Of a stretch of 64,000 bases of DNA, positions 14,090 through 24,317 are shown piece after piece (position 1 is the stretch's first letter; each line of letters starts with the position of its first letter). The DNA comes from Citreicoccus inhibens (GTDB lineage Bacteria > Myxococcota > Myxococcia > Myxococcales > Myxococcaceae): assembly GCF_019039035.1 (NCBI RefSeq), contig NZ_JAHNZT010000026.1:1-64000 (forward strand), in the 5' to 3' direction. Both the position numbers and the translations under genes were made by a program. Below the pieces are notes generated by a model. The model was not told the origin of the DNA, did not search any database, and worked only from the letters and a program-made list of their open reading frames with translations.

Positions 14090-17000
14090 GTGAACCTCGA
14101 CACCCCGCAGAGCCCAGGCCCCGAGCTGCCGCCCCCACCGCCGCCACCGGCCGCGCCGCCCGTGGCTCGCGCCGCGCCGCGCACGGATGGGGTCTCGGCC
14201 CTGCTGGCCGCCGTGCGCGCCCGCCAGCACCGCGCCCTCTGGGCCCAAGGCGGGCTGCTCGGCGGCCTCGCCACGCTCGCGCTCATCACCGCCGGCGGGC
14301 TCCTCGGGCAGGTCGCCCCTCGGCTGGCGCAGGGGGTCCTCTGGCTCGCGCTCCCCGCGGGCGCCGCCATCGCGTGCGCCCTGGGCATCGTCCGCGCTCG
14401 ACGTCAGGTCGGCGACGATGCGCGCATCGCCCGCCTGGTGGGACAGCGCCGCCCTGAGCTGTCCCTGGACGTGCTGGCGGCCGTGGAGCTAGCGCATGGG
14501 CGCGGCACGGCGGGCTCCTCGGACCTCACGGAGGCCTTCCTTCGTCAGATGGACCTGCGCGCGCGCACCGTGGACGCGCGCGCCATCGTGGACACGCGCC
14601 CCGTGCGCCGCACCGCGATGGCCGCGGCGGCGGGCGTGCTCGTGCTGGCCCTGGTGCTGGGCTTCTTCGGGAGCGCATGGGTCGCGGGGCTCGCCCGCAT
14701 CCGCGCGGTCTCGCGCCAGCCCGCCACCGCCGCGCGCGCCGAGCCCATCACCGGCGACATCGAGCTGACGTACCGCTACCCCGCCTATACCGGCCTGTCG
14801 CCGCGCACCGTGCCCGGCACCAACGGCGAAGTGAGCGCGCCGGCGGGCACCGAGGTCGTGCTGAAGACGCGCTCGGACCGTCCCGTGGAGCGCGCGGAAA
14901 TCGTGGTCAATGACCAGACGCTCCCGCTGCGCGTCACGGGCGAGCGCGAGCTGGAAGGGTCGTTCGTCGCCAAGCAGTCCGGCCACTACCACTTCGTCTT
15001 CTACCGGAAGGGCGCGCGTCCCGAGGCCGTGGGCCCCGACATCGCGCTCAACGTGGAGGCGGACAAGGCGCCCCAGGTCACGCTGCTCACCCCCGCCTCC
15101 GAGGTGGAGGTCGACCCTGGCCAGAAGGTGACGCTCAAGTTCGAGGCCACGGATGACTATGGCCTGTCCTCGCTCGCGCTGGTGTTCCGCACGCCCGGCG
15201 CCGCGCAGGACACGCGCATCCCGCTGCCGCGCGAGGATGGGCGCCGCAGCCGGGGCACGTACGCGTGGGACCTGGGCTCGCTGAAGGTCAACCCGGGCGA
15301 CCGCGTCACCTACTACGTCGAGGCGCAGGACAACGACGCGGTGGAGGGCCCGAAGAAGGGCGTCAGCCGCACGCAGGCCCTGCGCATCTACAGCGCCGCC
15401 GAGCACCTGCGCGCCGCGCTGGAGAAGACCGAGGCCTTGTGGGGCCGCATGGTGGACCACCTCGCGGACCGCCTGGAGGGCCCTGACCGCGCGAAGCAAA
15501 AGGACGTGCAGGCCGTGGCCGCCGCTCAGGCGGTGGACGCCCGCGGACAGCAGCTCGCCACGGACATGCGCATGCTCTCGCGCGACCTCGCCCGGGAGAA
15601 GGACGCTCCCAAGGAGCTGCTCTCCGCGCTGTCCAACATCTCCGCTGAGTTGCAGCGCCACGTGGCGGGCACCATGGACTTCCGCCGCCTGTACCTGCGC
15701 ACGCAGCGCGCGCGCGGCGAGGACTGGGGCACCGGCGCTCGGCTCACCGGCATGGTGAACGAGGAGATCGACGCGCTGGAGCGCGACATCCTCTACCTGG
15801 AGTCGCTGCTGGACCGTCAGAAGCTGGAGGCCTTGCAGGAGCTGGCCAAGCAGATGGCCGGCGAGCGGCGCGAGCTGTCGCGGCTCATCGAGCAGTTCAA
15901 GAGCAACCCGGACGAGGCCGCGCGCCAGCAGGTGATGCAGCAGATTCAGCAGCTCAAGGGCCGCATCCAGGAGCTGATGCAGCGCATGGCCGAGCTGCGC
16001 AAGGGCATCCGCGACGAGCACCTCAACTCCGAGGCGCTCTCCGAGATGATGAAGGACGAGGACATGCAGGGGGCGCTCGACAACGTGGAGCGCCTCATGC
16101 GCGAGGGCAAGGCGGACGAGGCGCTCGCGAAGCTGCAGGAGTTGGGCATGAAGATGGACGAGATGCTCAACAACCTCGACGACGCGCAGAACGACTTCGG
16201 CTCGGAGCAGTACCCGGAGCTGGCCGAGAAGTTCAGCAAGTTCATGGAGGACCTGAAGGGCACCGCCGAGGAGCAGCAGAAGGTCGCCGAGCAGACCAAG
16301 GCCCTGCGCGACCAGGCCCGCTCGCAGAACCGCGACCGGCTCGCCGAGAAGGGCCAGGCGCTGAAGGATGAGCTGCTGCGCAAGGTGCAGCAAGCGCAGG
16401 AGAGCTACCAGAAGCTCCCGGCGGAGCGCCTCAACGGCCGCGCCGCCCGCCCGCTCGAGGAGGCCCAGTCCGAACTGCGCAACGTGGAGAACGCGCTGAA
16501 GGTGAACGACTTCGACCTCGCGGCCGAGTCCGCCGCGCGCGCCGAGGACGCGGCCCGCCAGCTCTCCGCCATGGGCGAGCAGCAGCGTCAGCTCGATGAG
16601 ATGTTCGGCAATCCCCCCGAGGTGCGGCAGCAGTCGTCGCAGCTCGCGGAGCAGTTGGAGAAGGATGCGCGGGGCGTGGAGGACGTCAGCCGCAAGCTCC
16701 AGTCCCTCTTCCCGCCGCCGGGCTCGCAGCTCTCCCAACAAGAGCGCCAGCAGCTCCAGCAGCTCAGCCAGCGCCAGCAGCAGTTGGAGCAGCGCGCGCA
16801 GGGCCTGCGTCAGCAGATGGAGGACATGGAGCAGACGGCGCCGCTGTTCGGCGAGGAGGCCGGCAAGCAGATGGAGGACGTGGGCCGGCGCATGGGCGAG
16901 GCCTCCGAGCGGATGGCTGGCAAGGACCCGGGCCGTGGCTACGGGGAGCAGCAGGCCGCGATGGAGGGCCTCAAGCGCTTCCAGCAGCAGATGCAGCAGA

Positions 17001-17227
17001 GCCAGCAGGGCAAGAAGGGCGGACGTGGGCTGCCGCTCCCCATGGGCATGGGCCGCCGTCAGGAGGGCAACGGCCGCGACCCGAAGGAGAAGGTCGAGCT
17101 GCCCGACGAGGACTCCTTCCAGGCGCCCAAGGAGTTCCGCAAGGACCTGCTGGACGCGATGAAGCAGGGCGCTCCGGAGAAGTATCGGGAGCAGGTGAAG
17201 CGCTACTACGAGGAGCTGGTGAAGTGA
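14090..17227 (+). CDS. DUF4175 family membrane protein with very long coiled coil
   Basis: A 1045-residue protein starting at GTG 14090. Two N-terminal hydrophobic segments (about 50-100, ALWAQGGLLGGLATLALIT and VLWLALPAGAAIACALGI) and a third near 180-205 (MAAAAGVLVLALVLGFFGSA) anchor it. An extracytoplasmic beta-rich part contains ITGDIELTYRYPAYTGLSPR and an Ig-like strand set near 320-420 (VTLKFEATDDYGLSSLALVF). The last 550 residues are Q/E/R-rich helices, strongly coiled-coil. This matches DUF4175, commonly encoded near MoxR/DUF58/BatA genes. It overlaps the next gene by GTGA. An envelope-integrity role is likely but unproven. Confidence 0.85.
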   Translation: MNLDTPQSPGPELPPPPPPPAAPPVARAAPRTDGVSALLAAVRARQHRALWAQGGLLGGLATLALITAGGLLGQVAPRLAQGVLWLALPAGAAIACALGIVRARRQVGDDARIARLVGQRRPELSLDVLAAVELAHGRGTAGSSDLTEAFLRQMDLRARTVDARAIVDTRPVRRTAMAAAAGVLVLALVLGFFGSAWVAGLARIRAVSRQPATAARAEPITGDIELTYRYPAYTGLSPRTVPGTNGEVSAPAGTEVVLKTRSDRPVERAEIVVNDQTLPLRVTGERELEGSFVAKQSGHYHFVFYRKGARPEAVGPDIALNVEADKAPQVTLLTPASEVEVDPGQKVTLKFEATDDYGLSSLALVFRTPGAAQDTRIPLPREDGRRSRGTYAWDLGSLKVNPGDRVTYYVEAQDNDAVEGPKKGVSRTQALRIYSAAEHLRAALEKTEALWGRMVDHLADRLEGPDRAKQKDVQAVAAAQAVDARGQQLATDMRMLSRDLAREKDAPKELLSALSNISAELQRHVAGTMDFRRLYLRTQRARGEDWGTGARLTGMVNEEIDALERDILYLESLLDRQKLEALQELAKQMAGERRELSRLIEQFKSNPDEAARQQVMQQIQQLKGRIQELMQRMAELRKGIRDEHLNSEALSEMMKDEDMQGALDNVERLMREGKADEALAKLQELGMKMDEMLNNLDDAQNDFGSEQYPELAEKFSKFMEDLKGTAEEQQKVAEQTKALRDQARSQNRDRLAEKGQALKDELLRKVQQAQESYQKLPAERLNGRAARPLEEAQSELRNVENALKVNDFDLAAESAARAEDAARQLSAMGEQQRQLDEMFGNPPEVRQQSSQLAEQLEKDARGVEDVSRKLQSLFPPPGSQLSQQERQQLQQLSQRQQQLEQRAQGLRQQMEDMEQTAPLFGEEAGKQMEDVGRRMGEASERMAGKDPGRGYGEQQAAMEGLKRFQQQMQQSQQGKKGGRGLPLPMGMGRRQEGNGRDPKEKVELPDEDSFQAPKEFRKDLLDAMKQGAPEKYREQVKRYYEELVK

Positions 17228-18972
17228 GCCGCCGCATGAACTCCCGCGCCCTGCTGGGGCTGTTGGCCCTGGTGCTCGCGGGCCCCGCCACCTTCGCCGC
17301 GCCGCCGGACGCCGCCTTGAAGGAAGAGGTGAAGACGCGGCTGGGCAAGGTGGAGAAGTCCCTGGAGGACTGGGACCTGGGCGGCGCCGAGCGCGAGCTG
17401 GCCGAGGTGGAACAGATCGTCCCGCCGGAGATCGAGCCGCTCAAGTACTTCCAGGGCCGCGTGGCCTTCGAGGCCGGGCGCTACGACGACGCGGTGACGC
17501 AGCTCCAGGCGGCCAGCATCGAGGACAAGCCGGGCAGCTATCTGCGCCTGGCCAAGGACACGCGCGCCATCGTGAAGGACCACCAGCGCGCCGAGAGCGA
17601 GCACTTCATCTTCTTCTACCCGAAGGGGAAGGAGGAGGTGCTGGTGCCCTACGCGATGGAGACGCTGGAGGCCATCCACCGCGCGCTGGCCGAGGACCTG
17701 GGCTGGACGCCGCCGGGCAAGGTGCGCGTGGAAGTGGTGAACAACGCGCGCGAGCTGTCGCGGGTCAGCACGCTGACCGAGAAGCAGATCAGCACCACGG
17801 GCACCATCGCCATCTGCAAGTTCAACAAGCTCATGGTGACGAGCCCCAAGGCGGTGGCGCGGGGCTACGACTGGCAGGACACGCTCGCGCACGAGTACGT
17901 GCACCTGGTGGTCAGCCAGCTCAGCCACAACACCGTGCCCATCTGGCTGCACGAGGGACTGGCCAAGTTCCTCGAGTCGCGCTGGCGCGGCAAGGGCGGG
18001 CTGGCGATGACGCCGTCCACGCAGGCGCTCCTGGGCAAGCGCGTGAAGGCGGACACGCTCATCCCCTTCGAGAAGATGCACCCGTCCATCGCCATGCTGC
18101 CCACCGCCGAGGACGCGGCCACGGCGTTCGCCGAGGTCTTCTACGCCATCGACTACATCCACGGCACGCGCGGCACCGCGGGGCTGCGCTCCATCCTCCA
18201 GGAGCTGAAGTCCGGGCAGACGGACCGCAAGGCCGTGGAAGCCGCCATGGGGATGCCCTTCCCCGCCTTCGAGAAGGCCTGGCTGGCGCACATCAAGAAG
18301 CAGCCGTTCCCCTCGGAGCTGGTGCCGCGCGACGACCGCGTGGTGCTCAAGGATGACGCCAAGGGCAAGGGGAAGGACTCGGCCAAGAAGGGCCGTGAAA
18401 TCTCCTTCGGAGACTTCCAGGAAGTGACGGAGGTGCTCGCGCGCCAGTCCGCGCACCTGGGCGAGCTCTTGCGCGAGCGCAACCACGTGAAGGCCGCCGC
18501 GGAGGAGTACGCCAAGGCGCACAAGGTCGTGGGCGACAAGTACGAGTCGGTGTCCAACAAGTACGCGCTGGCGCTGCTGGAGCTCAAGCAGCTCGACGAG
18601 GCGGAGGACGTGCTGCGCGGCTCGCTGCGCATGCACCCAGGCTCGCCGCTGACCAACGTGCACCTGGGCCGCATCCTGCTGTACCGCAAGGACTACCCCA
18701 AGGCGAAGACGGCGTACCTGGAGGCGCTCGCGTCGGATCCATTCGACCCGGAGATCCACCTGGCGCTCATGCGCATCCACGGCGCGCTGGGAGAGACAGC
18801 GCTGGCCTCGCGCACGCGCACCGCGAGCGTGCTGCTCACCGGCCTCAAGCCCGAGGAGGTGGACCGCGCGGCCCAGCTCTTCCTGCGCGAAGAGGGCGAG
18901 CTGTCCGAGATGAACGTCCCCGGCACGCCCAGCCCCGCGGCGCCCGCGCCGGCCCCCGCCCCGAAGCCGTAG
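17224..18972 (+). CDS. Peptidase-MA-like zinc hydrolase with TPR repeats, exported
   Basis: A 582-residue product. The GTG at 17224 couples to the DUF4175 stop; ATG 17236 is an alternative and starts directly at the signal peptide MNSRALLGLLALVLAGPATF. TPR-like helices precede a peptidase-MA domain with the zinc motif HEYVH (from about residue 223) and the following WLHEGLAKFLESRW glutamate. Further TPR-like helices come after it (EVTEVLARQSAHLGELLRER and ALALLELKQLDEAEDVLRGS). The C-terminus is Pro/Ala-rich. It is likely periplasmic and works with the DUF4175 membrane protein (inference from coupling). Confidence 0.85.
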   Translation: MSRRMNSRALLGLLALVLAGPATFAAPPDAALKEEVKTRLGKVEKSLEDWDLGGAERELAEVEQIVPPEIEPLKYFQGRVAFEAGRYDDAVTQLQAASIEDKPGSYLRLAKDTRAIVKDHQRAESEHFIFFYPKGKEEVLVPYAMETLEAIHRALAEDLGWTPPGKVRVEVVNNARELSRVSTLTEKQISTTGTIAICKFNKLMVTSPKAVARGYDWQDTLAHEYVHLVVSQLSHNTVPIWLHEGLAKFLESRWRGKGGLAMTPSTQALLGKRVKADTLIPFEKMHPSIAMLPTAEDAATAFAEVFYAIDYIHGTRGTAGLRSILQELKSGQTDRKAVEAAMGMPFPAFEKAWLAHIKKQPFPSELVPRDDRVVLKDDAKGKGKDSAKKGREISFGDFQEVTEVLARQSAHLGELLRERNHVKAAAEEYAKAHKVVGDKYESVSNKYALALLELKQLDEAEDVLRGSLRMHPGSPLTNVHLGRILLYRKDYPKAKTAYLEALASDPFDPEIHLALMRIHGALGETALASRTRTASVLLTGLKPEEVDRAAQLFLREEGELSEMNVPGTPSPAAPAPAPAPKP

Positions 18973-19114
18973 CCCCCACGCGGCTTCGTCCACTTCCGCA
19001 CCTCGGGAGCGCGCCGTTCGTGTGCTGGTGCACAGATGCGCGAGTCCCGCGCTGCGTGCCCTCGACGCGCCGTCCAATGTGCGCCCCGTCCGTTTTTCCG
19101 AAAGGGGAAGCACG

Positions 19115-19840
19115 ATGAAGCGCACCACGCAGGGAGTCGTCCTCGCCGTCACGCTGCTGGCAGGCGGTATCTCACTGGCGCAGAGCGGAGCCTCATCCAA
19201 GGGCAAGAGCGCCGGAGGGATGACGGAGTACCGCGGGTTCTCGGCCCCCACCGATGAGAAGGCGCTCCTCGACCGGTTGCACGCGGTCAATCAAGGGGAG
19301 ATCAAGGCGGGGAAGCTGGCCCTGCAGAACAGCCAGAGCCCGGACGTGAAGAGCTACGCGGAGCAGATGGTGCGGGACCACACCGCCATGGACCAGAAGG
19401 TCACCACGCTGGCGCAGGGCAAGGGCCTGAAGTTGGATGAAGCTCCCAAGGCGCTGGACGACGCGGAGAAGCGCTCCATGGCCGCGGACAAGGCCACCAC
19501 GGAGCAACTCCAGGCGCTCAAGGGCGCGCCGTTCGACTCCGTGTACATGTCCAACCAGGTGGGCGCCCATGACCTGGCCATTGGGCAGGTGCTCGCCGCC
19601 CGTCATGGCATGAGCGGCTCGGGCGAGTTGGCCACGATGCTCACCGACCTGTCCCAGAAGCTGCCGCAGCACCGCGACATGGCCTATCAGGTGCTCGGCA
19701 AGCTGGGCGGTGCCATGGGCGTAGGCGGCTCCGGCGAGTCCAAGGGCATGAAGCACGGGGACATGCAGCACGGCGACATGCAGCACGGCGACATGCCGTC
19801 CGGCGGGACGACAGGCGGCTCGCCTTCGCCGCAGCCCTAG
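19115..19840 (+). CDS. DUF4142 exported protein with histidine/methionine repeat tail
   Basis: ATG 19115 follows AAAGGGGAAG. The 241-residue product begins with a cleavable signal (MKRTTQGVVLAVTLLAGGIS...A-Q). The DUF4142 core is helical: LLDRLHAVNQGEIKAGKLAL, SPDVKSYAEQMVRDHTAMD and VGAHDLAIGQVLAARHG, like ferritin-fold DUF4142 proteins of periplasmic stress biology. Near the end, three repeats of K/Q-H-G-D-M (residues about 214-230) form a His/Asp/Met cluster able to bind metal, perhaps copper. The stretch 18973-19114 before it holds only its promoter region. Confidence 0.85.
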   Translation: MKRTTQGVVLAVTLLAGGISLAQSGASSKGKSAGGMTEYRGFSAPTDEKALLDRLHAVNQGEIKAGKLALQNSQSPDVKSYAEQMVRDHTAMDQKVTTLAQGKGLKLDEAPKALDDAEKRSMAADKATTEQLQALKGAPFDSVYMSNQVGAHDLAIGQVLAARHGMSGSGELATMLTDLSQKLPQHRDMAYQVLGKLGGAMGVGGSGESKGMKHGDMQHGDMQHGDMPSGGTTGGSPSPQP

Positions 19841-19882
19841 ACGCCCCTTCCCTCGCCCGCCGTTCCGTGCGAGACGCGCCGC

Positions 19883-20152
19883 ATGTTCCGTCCCGTGACT
19901 GTCACCGTCCTCATCAGCCTCGCGAGCCTCCTCGGCGGCTGCTCCAACAACGCCGACACCATCTGCGACCGCCGCAAGGAATGCGTCAACGACAGGACCA
20001 ACACGGGCGCGTGCGCGAACGACATCAGCGCGTGGCAGAAGGACAACAAGGACCGCGAGGCGCGCGCCGCCGAGTGCGCGGACTGCGTGAGCAGCCGCTC
20101 CTGCGCGGAGATCTTCTCGCACTGCATCGACGACTGCCTGGGCATTCCATAG
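19883..20152 (+). CDS. Small cysteine-rich lipoprotein
   Basis: An 89-residue protein with lipoprotein signal MFRPVTVTVLISLASLLGGC. The mature part has eight further cysteines (ICDRRKECVND, GACAND, ECADCVSSRSC, HCIDDC), enough for four disulphides. Similar short, Cys-rich lipoproteins are common in myxobacteria, without known function. It begins 42 bases after the DUF4142 gene and may be cotranscribed. Confidence 0.75.
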   Translation: MFRPVTVTVLISLASLLGGCSNNADTICDRRKECVNDRTNTGACANDISAWQKDNKDREARAAECADCVSSRSCAEIFSHCIDDCLGIP

Positions 20153-20159
20153 ACACCGA

Positions 20160-20185
20160 GGGCCGCGCGACACCGTGCGCGGCCC
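20160..20185. terminator. Hairpin between convergent genes
   Basis: GGGCCGCGC (20160-20168) pairs perfectly with GCGCGGCCC (20177-20185) around an eight-base loop. It sits between the ends of the small lipoprotein gene and the S9 peptidase gene, and could stop transcription from both sides. No T-run follows. Confidence 0.5.
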
Positions 20186-20203
20186 CCGGAGGACTTCACG
20201 CCA

Positions 20204-22234
<2,031 letters not shown>

Positions 22235-22417
22235 GGGGTCCTCCCGAAGGTGCGCCCGGTCCCCTCCTCCGTGGAGGGAGACGGGGGCGCGGCTGGGGGG
22301 TGGACGGTGCCCGCTCCTCCGGGCCCTGTCCACCCACGGACCGCACAACACCCGAGCGCGCCCGACATGCCCGAGCATGAGTGGTGAGCGCCACGACGCG
22401 GTGTTACAGGACGCGCC

Positions 22418-23041
22418 ATGAGCACGCCCGTGACGATTCGCGTCTGGTCCGACTTCGTGTGCCCCTGGTGCTACGTCGGCCTTTCCGAGGTGGAGAAGCT
22501 GCGCAAGGAGTACGACGTCCAGGTGGACTGGCGCCCCTTCTTCCTCCGCCCGGAGACCCCGCCCGAGGGACTCCCCCTCCCCGAGTACGTGCGGGAGCGG
22601 ATGAAGGACCCGAACAACCCGCTCAAGGTCCGCGCCGCCCAGGCCGGGCTGACGATGGTGCACCGCGACATCATCCCCTCGACGCGCCGTGCCCACGAGG
22701 CCACCGAGTTCGCGCGCGACGCGGGCAAGCTGGACCCGTTCCATGCCGCGGTGCTCCGCCGGTACTGGACCGAAGGACAGAACCTCTGGGAGTTCGAGAC
22801 GCTCCGCGGCGCGGCCCAGGATGCCGGGGTGGATCCGGACGCACTGCAACGCGCCCTCGAGGAAGGCCGCTACACAAAGCGCGTGGAGGAGTCCGTGCGC
22901 GAGGCCCAGGGGCTGGGCGTCAACGCGGTGCCCACCTTCGTCCTGGGCGAGCGCTTCGCGCTGCAAGGCGCCCAGGAGTACGACATCTTCCGTCAGGCGA
23001 TGCAGCGGCTGGGCGCGACCCCGCGCGCCAAGCAGCCCTGA
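22418..23041 (+). CDS. DsbA family oxidoreductase, FrnE-like
   Basis: A 207-residue cytosolic protein (no signal). The thioredoxin-fold active site is CPWC in VWSDFVCPWCYVGL, the helical insert lies at about 60-150, and the cis-proline loop is GVNAVPTFVLG. This is the FrnE/2-hydroxychromene-2-carboxylate isomerase-like branch of DsbA, linked to oxidative-stress protection and disulphide handling. It is divergent from the S9 peptidase; the 183 bases between them hold both promoters. It converges with the FliB-like gene with a one-base gap. Confidence 0.92.
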   Translation: MSTPVTIRVWSDFVCPWCYVGLSEVEKLRKEYDVQVDWRPFFLRPETPPEGLPLPEYVRERMKDPNNPLKVRAAQAGLTMVHRDIIPSTRRAHEATEFARDAGKLDPFHAAVLRRYWTEGQNLWEFETLRGAAQDAGVDPDALQRALEEGRYTKRVEESVREAQGLGVNAVPTFVLGERFALQGAQEYDIFRQAMQRLGATPRAKQP

Positions 23042-23042
23042 C

Positions 23043-24287
23043 TCACAGCCCCTTCACCAGCACGAGCAGGCGCGCGCGGGTCTCGGCGCCGCCGTTCCCC
23101 GCGAGCCCTTGCGCGAAAGCGAGGAACTGCGGCGCCTGCTCCACGTGCTTGGCCACGAGTTGGAAGCACTCCACCGCGGCGGCGTCCAGCCACGCCACGT
23201 CGGGCGCGGCCCCATTGCTCGCCACCACCGAGGGGTGCCCCAGGAGCGTCCAGCGCACCACCGAGGCGCGCAGCGCGAGCCGGAACACCGCGTCCAGCAG
23301 GCTCGGGGACTCGGTGAGCGGGTGGCGCAGCACGTGGTTGCGCGCGTGGTTCATGAAGTACTGGCGCAGGCGCTCGCCGTGCGTCGCCTCCAGGCGCTCA
23401 CGCCGCTCGCGATGCAGCCCCCAGGCTTCGTCTGGCGAGAACGCCTCGCCGCCATAGTGGGCCATCACCTGCTGCGCGAACGTGCGGAAGCGCGCGTTCG
23501 TCGTCGCGCTCGCGCGGGCCTTGAGCACCGCGGCGCAGATGCCCGCCCACGGGCCTCCAGGCAGCTCCAGGCCGCTCAGCTCCGCGTGCAGCGCGGCCAG
23601 CGTATCGGGGGACTCGAACGCCTCCAGCACCGACTCCACGCGCGCGGGCTCGGACTCCGGAGCGAGTCCATCCAACACGCTCGCCAGCCGCCCGAGGACA
23701 TGGAGCCGCGACGCCAGCGGCAGCTCGCGCACCGAGAGGAGGCGCAGCATCGCGGCGCGCACCGCGTCCGCAGGGTGGACCCACGCGCGGGCCTTGTCGT
23801 CGGGCAGCACCTGTCGCGCGGTCTCCGCGCGTGGCACGTGCGCCTCGGACACGGACTCGGGCTCCAGCGCGTCCTCCGCGAGCAGGCACAGGCGCGCGGT
23901 CTCGGGACACGCGAGCGAGCCCGCCATCTCCAACTGTTCTCCCCAGCGGGTGATGACGCGCGGGAAGACGGAGCAGCCATCCGGCAACACCGGCTCGCCG
24001 TGGCGACGCTGGAGCGAGCAGAGCTTGTCCGCATCGAGGAAGCCGCAGTGGCCGTCCTCGCGCTTGCCGAGCAGCCCCGCGAGCGGACCCGCGCTGCCCT
24101 CGGGGTTGGGCGTGATGAGCGCCTGGACGCGCGCGGCATCCGGTGTCCCCTCGACGCGGTCGCGCAGGAGCCGCCAGCGAGACTCGCTGATGGGCACCGT
24201 CAGGCCCGAGCAGCAGGTGTCCTCGCACGCCTCCGCGATGCAGCGGAAGCGCGACATGTAGCGCGGCGCCCTCGCGGCAGCCTCCAT
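23043..24287 (-). CDS. FliB-like cysteine-cluster protein (flagellin lysine N-methylase family)
   Basis: A 414-residue protein with the FliB cysteine pattern. It has FRCIAEACEDTCCSGLTV (residues about 15-33), CGFLDADKLCSLQ, LPDGCSVFPRVI and SLACPETARLC, as in Salmonella FliB (C-x4-C-x2-N/D-C-C-S-G-W, C-P-F-L, C-S-x-Y-P, C-P-E-A-A-R). FliB methylates surface lysines of flagellin and binds a metal or Fe-S cluster through these cysteines. Myxobacteria of this type have no flagella, so the target must differ. It starts 30 bases after the PilZ-Hsp70 gene on the same strand, hence likely one operon. Confidence 0.8.
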   Translation of the reverse strand: MEAAARAPRYMSRFRCIAEACEDTCCSGLTVPISESRWRLLRDRVEGTPDAARVQALITPNPEGSAGPLAGLLGKREDGHCGFLDADKLCSLQRRHGEPVLPDGCSVFPRVITRWGEQLEMAGSLACPETARLCLLAEDALEPESVSEAHVPRAETARQVLPDDKARAWVHPADAVRAAMLRLLSVRELPLASRLHVLGRLASVLDGLAPESEPARVESVLEAFESPDTLAALHAELSGLELPGGPWAGICAAVLKARASATTNARFRTFAQQVMAHYGGEAFSPDEAWGLHRERRERLEATHGERLRQYFMNHARNHVLRHPLTESPSLLDAVFRLALRASVVRWTLLGHPSVVASNGAAPDVAWLDAAAVECFQLVAKHVEQAPQFLAFAQGLAGNGGAETRARLLVLVKGL

Positions 24288-24317
24288 GCTCGACCTCTCC
24301 TCGGGACTGCGTGGGGG

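Noticed and set aside
14489-16741. Long minus-strand open frame opposite the DUF4175 gene
   Set aside because: It is a Leu/His/Arg-rich mirror of the coiled-coil coding sequence with no recognisable domain or start signal.
23043-24287. Radical-SAM enzyme reading of the FliB-like cysteines
   Set aside because: The spacing lacks CxxxCxxC with the SAM GGE motif; the cysteine layout follows FliB throughout.
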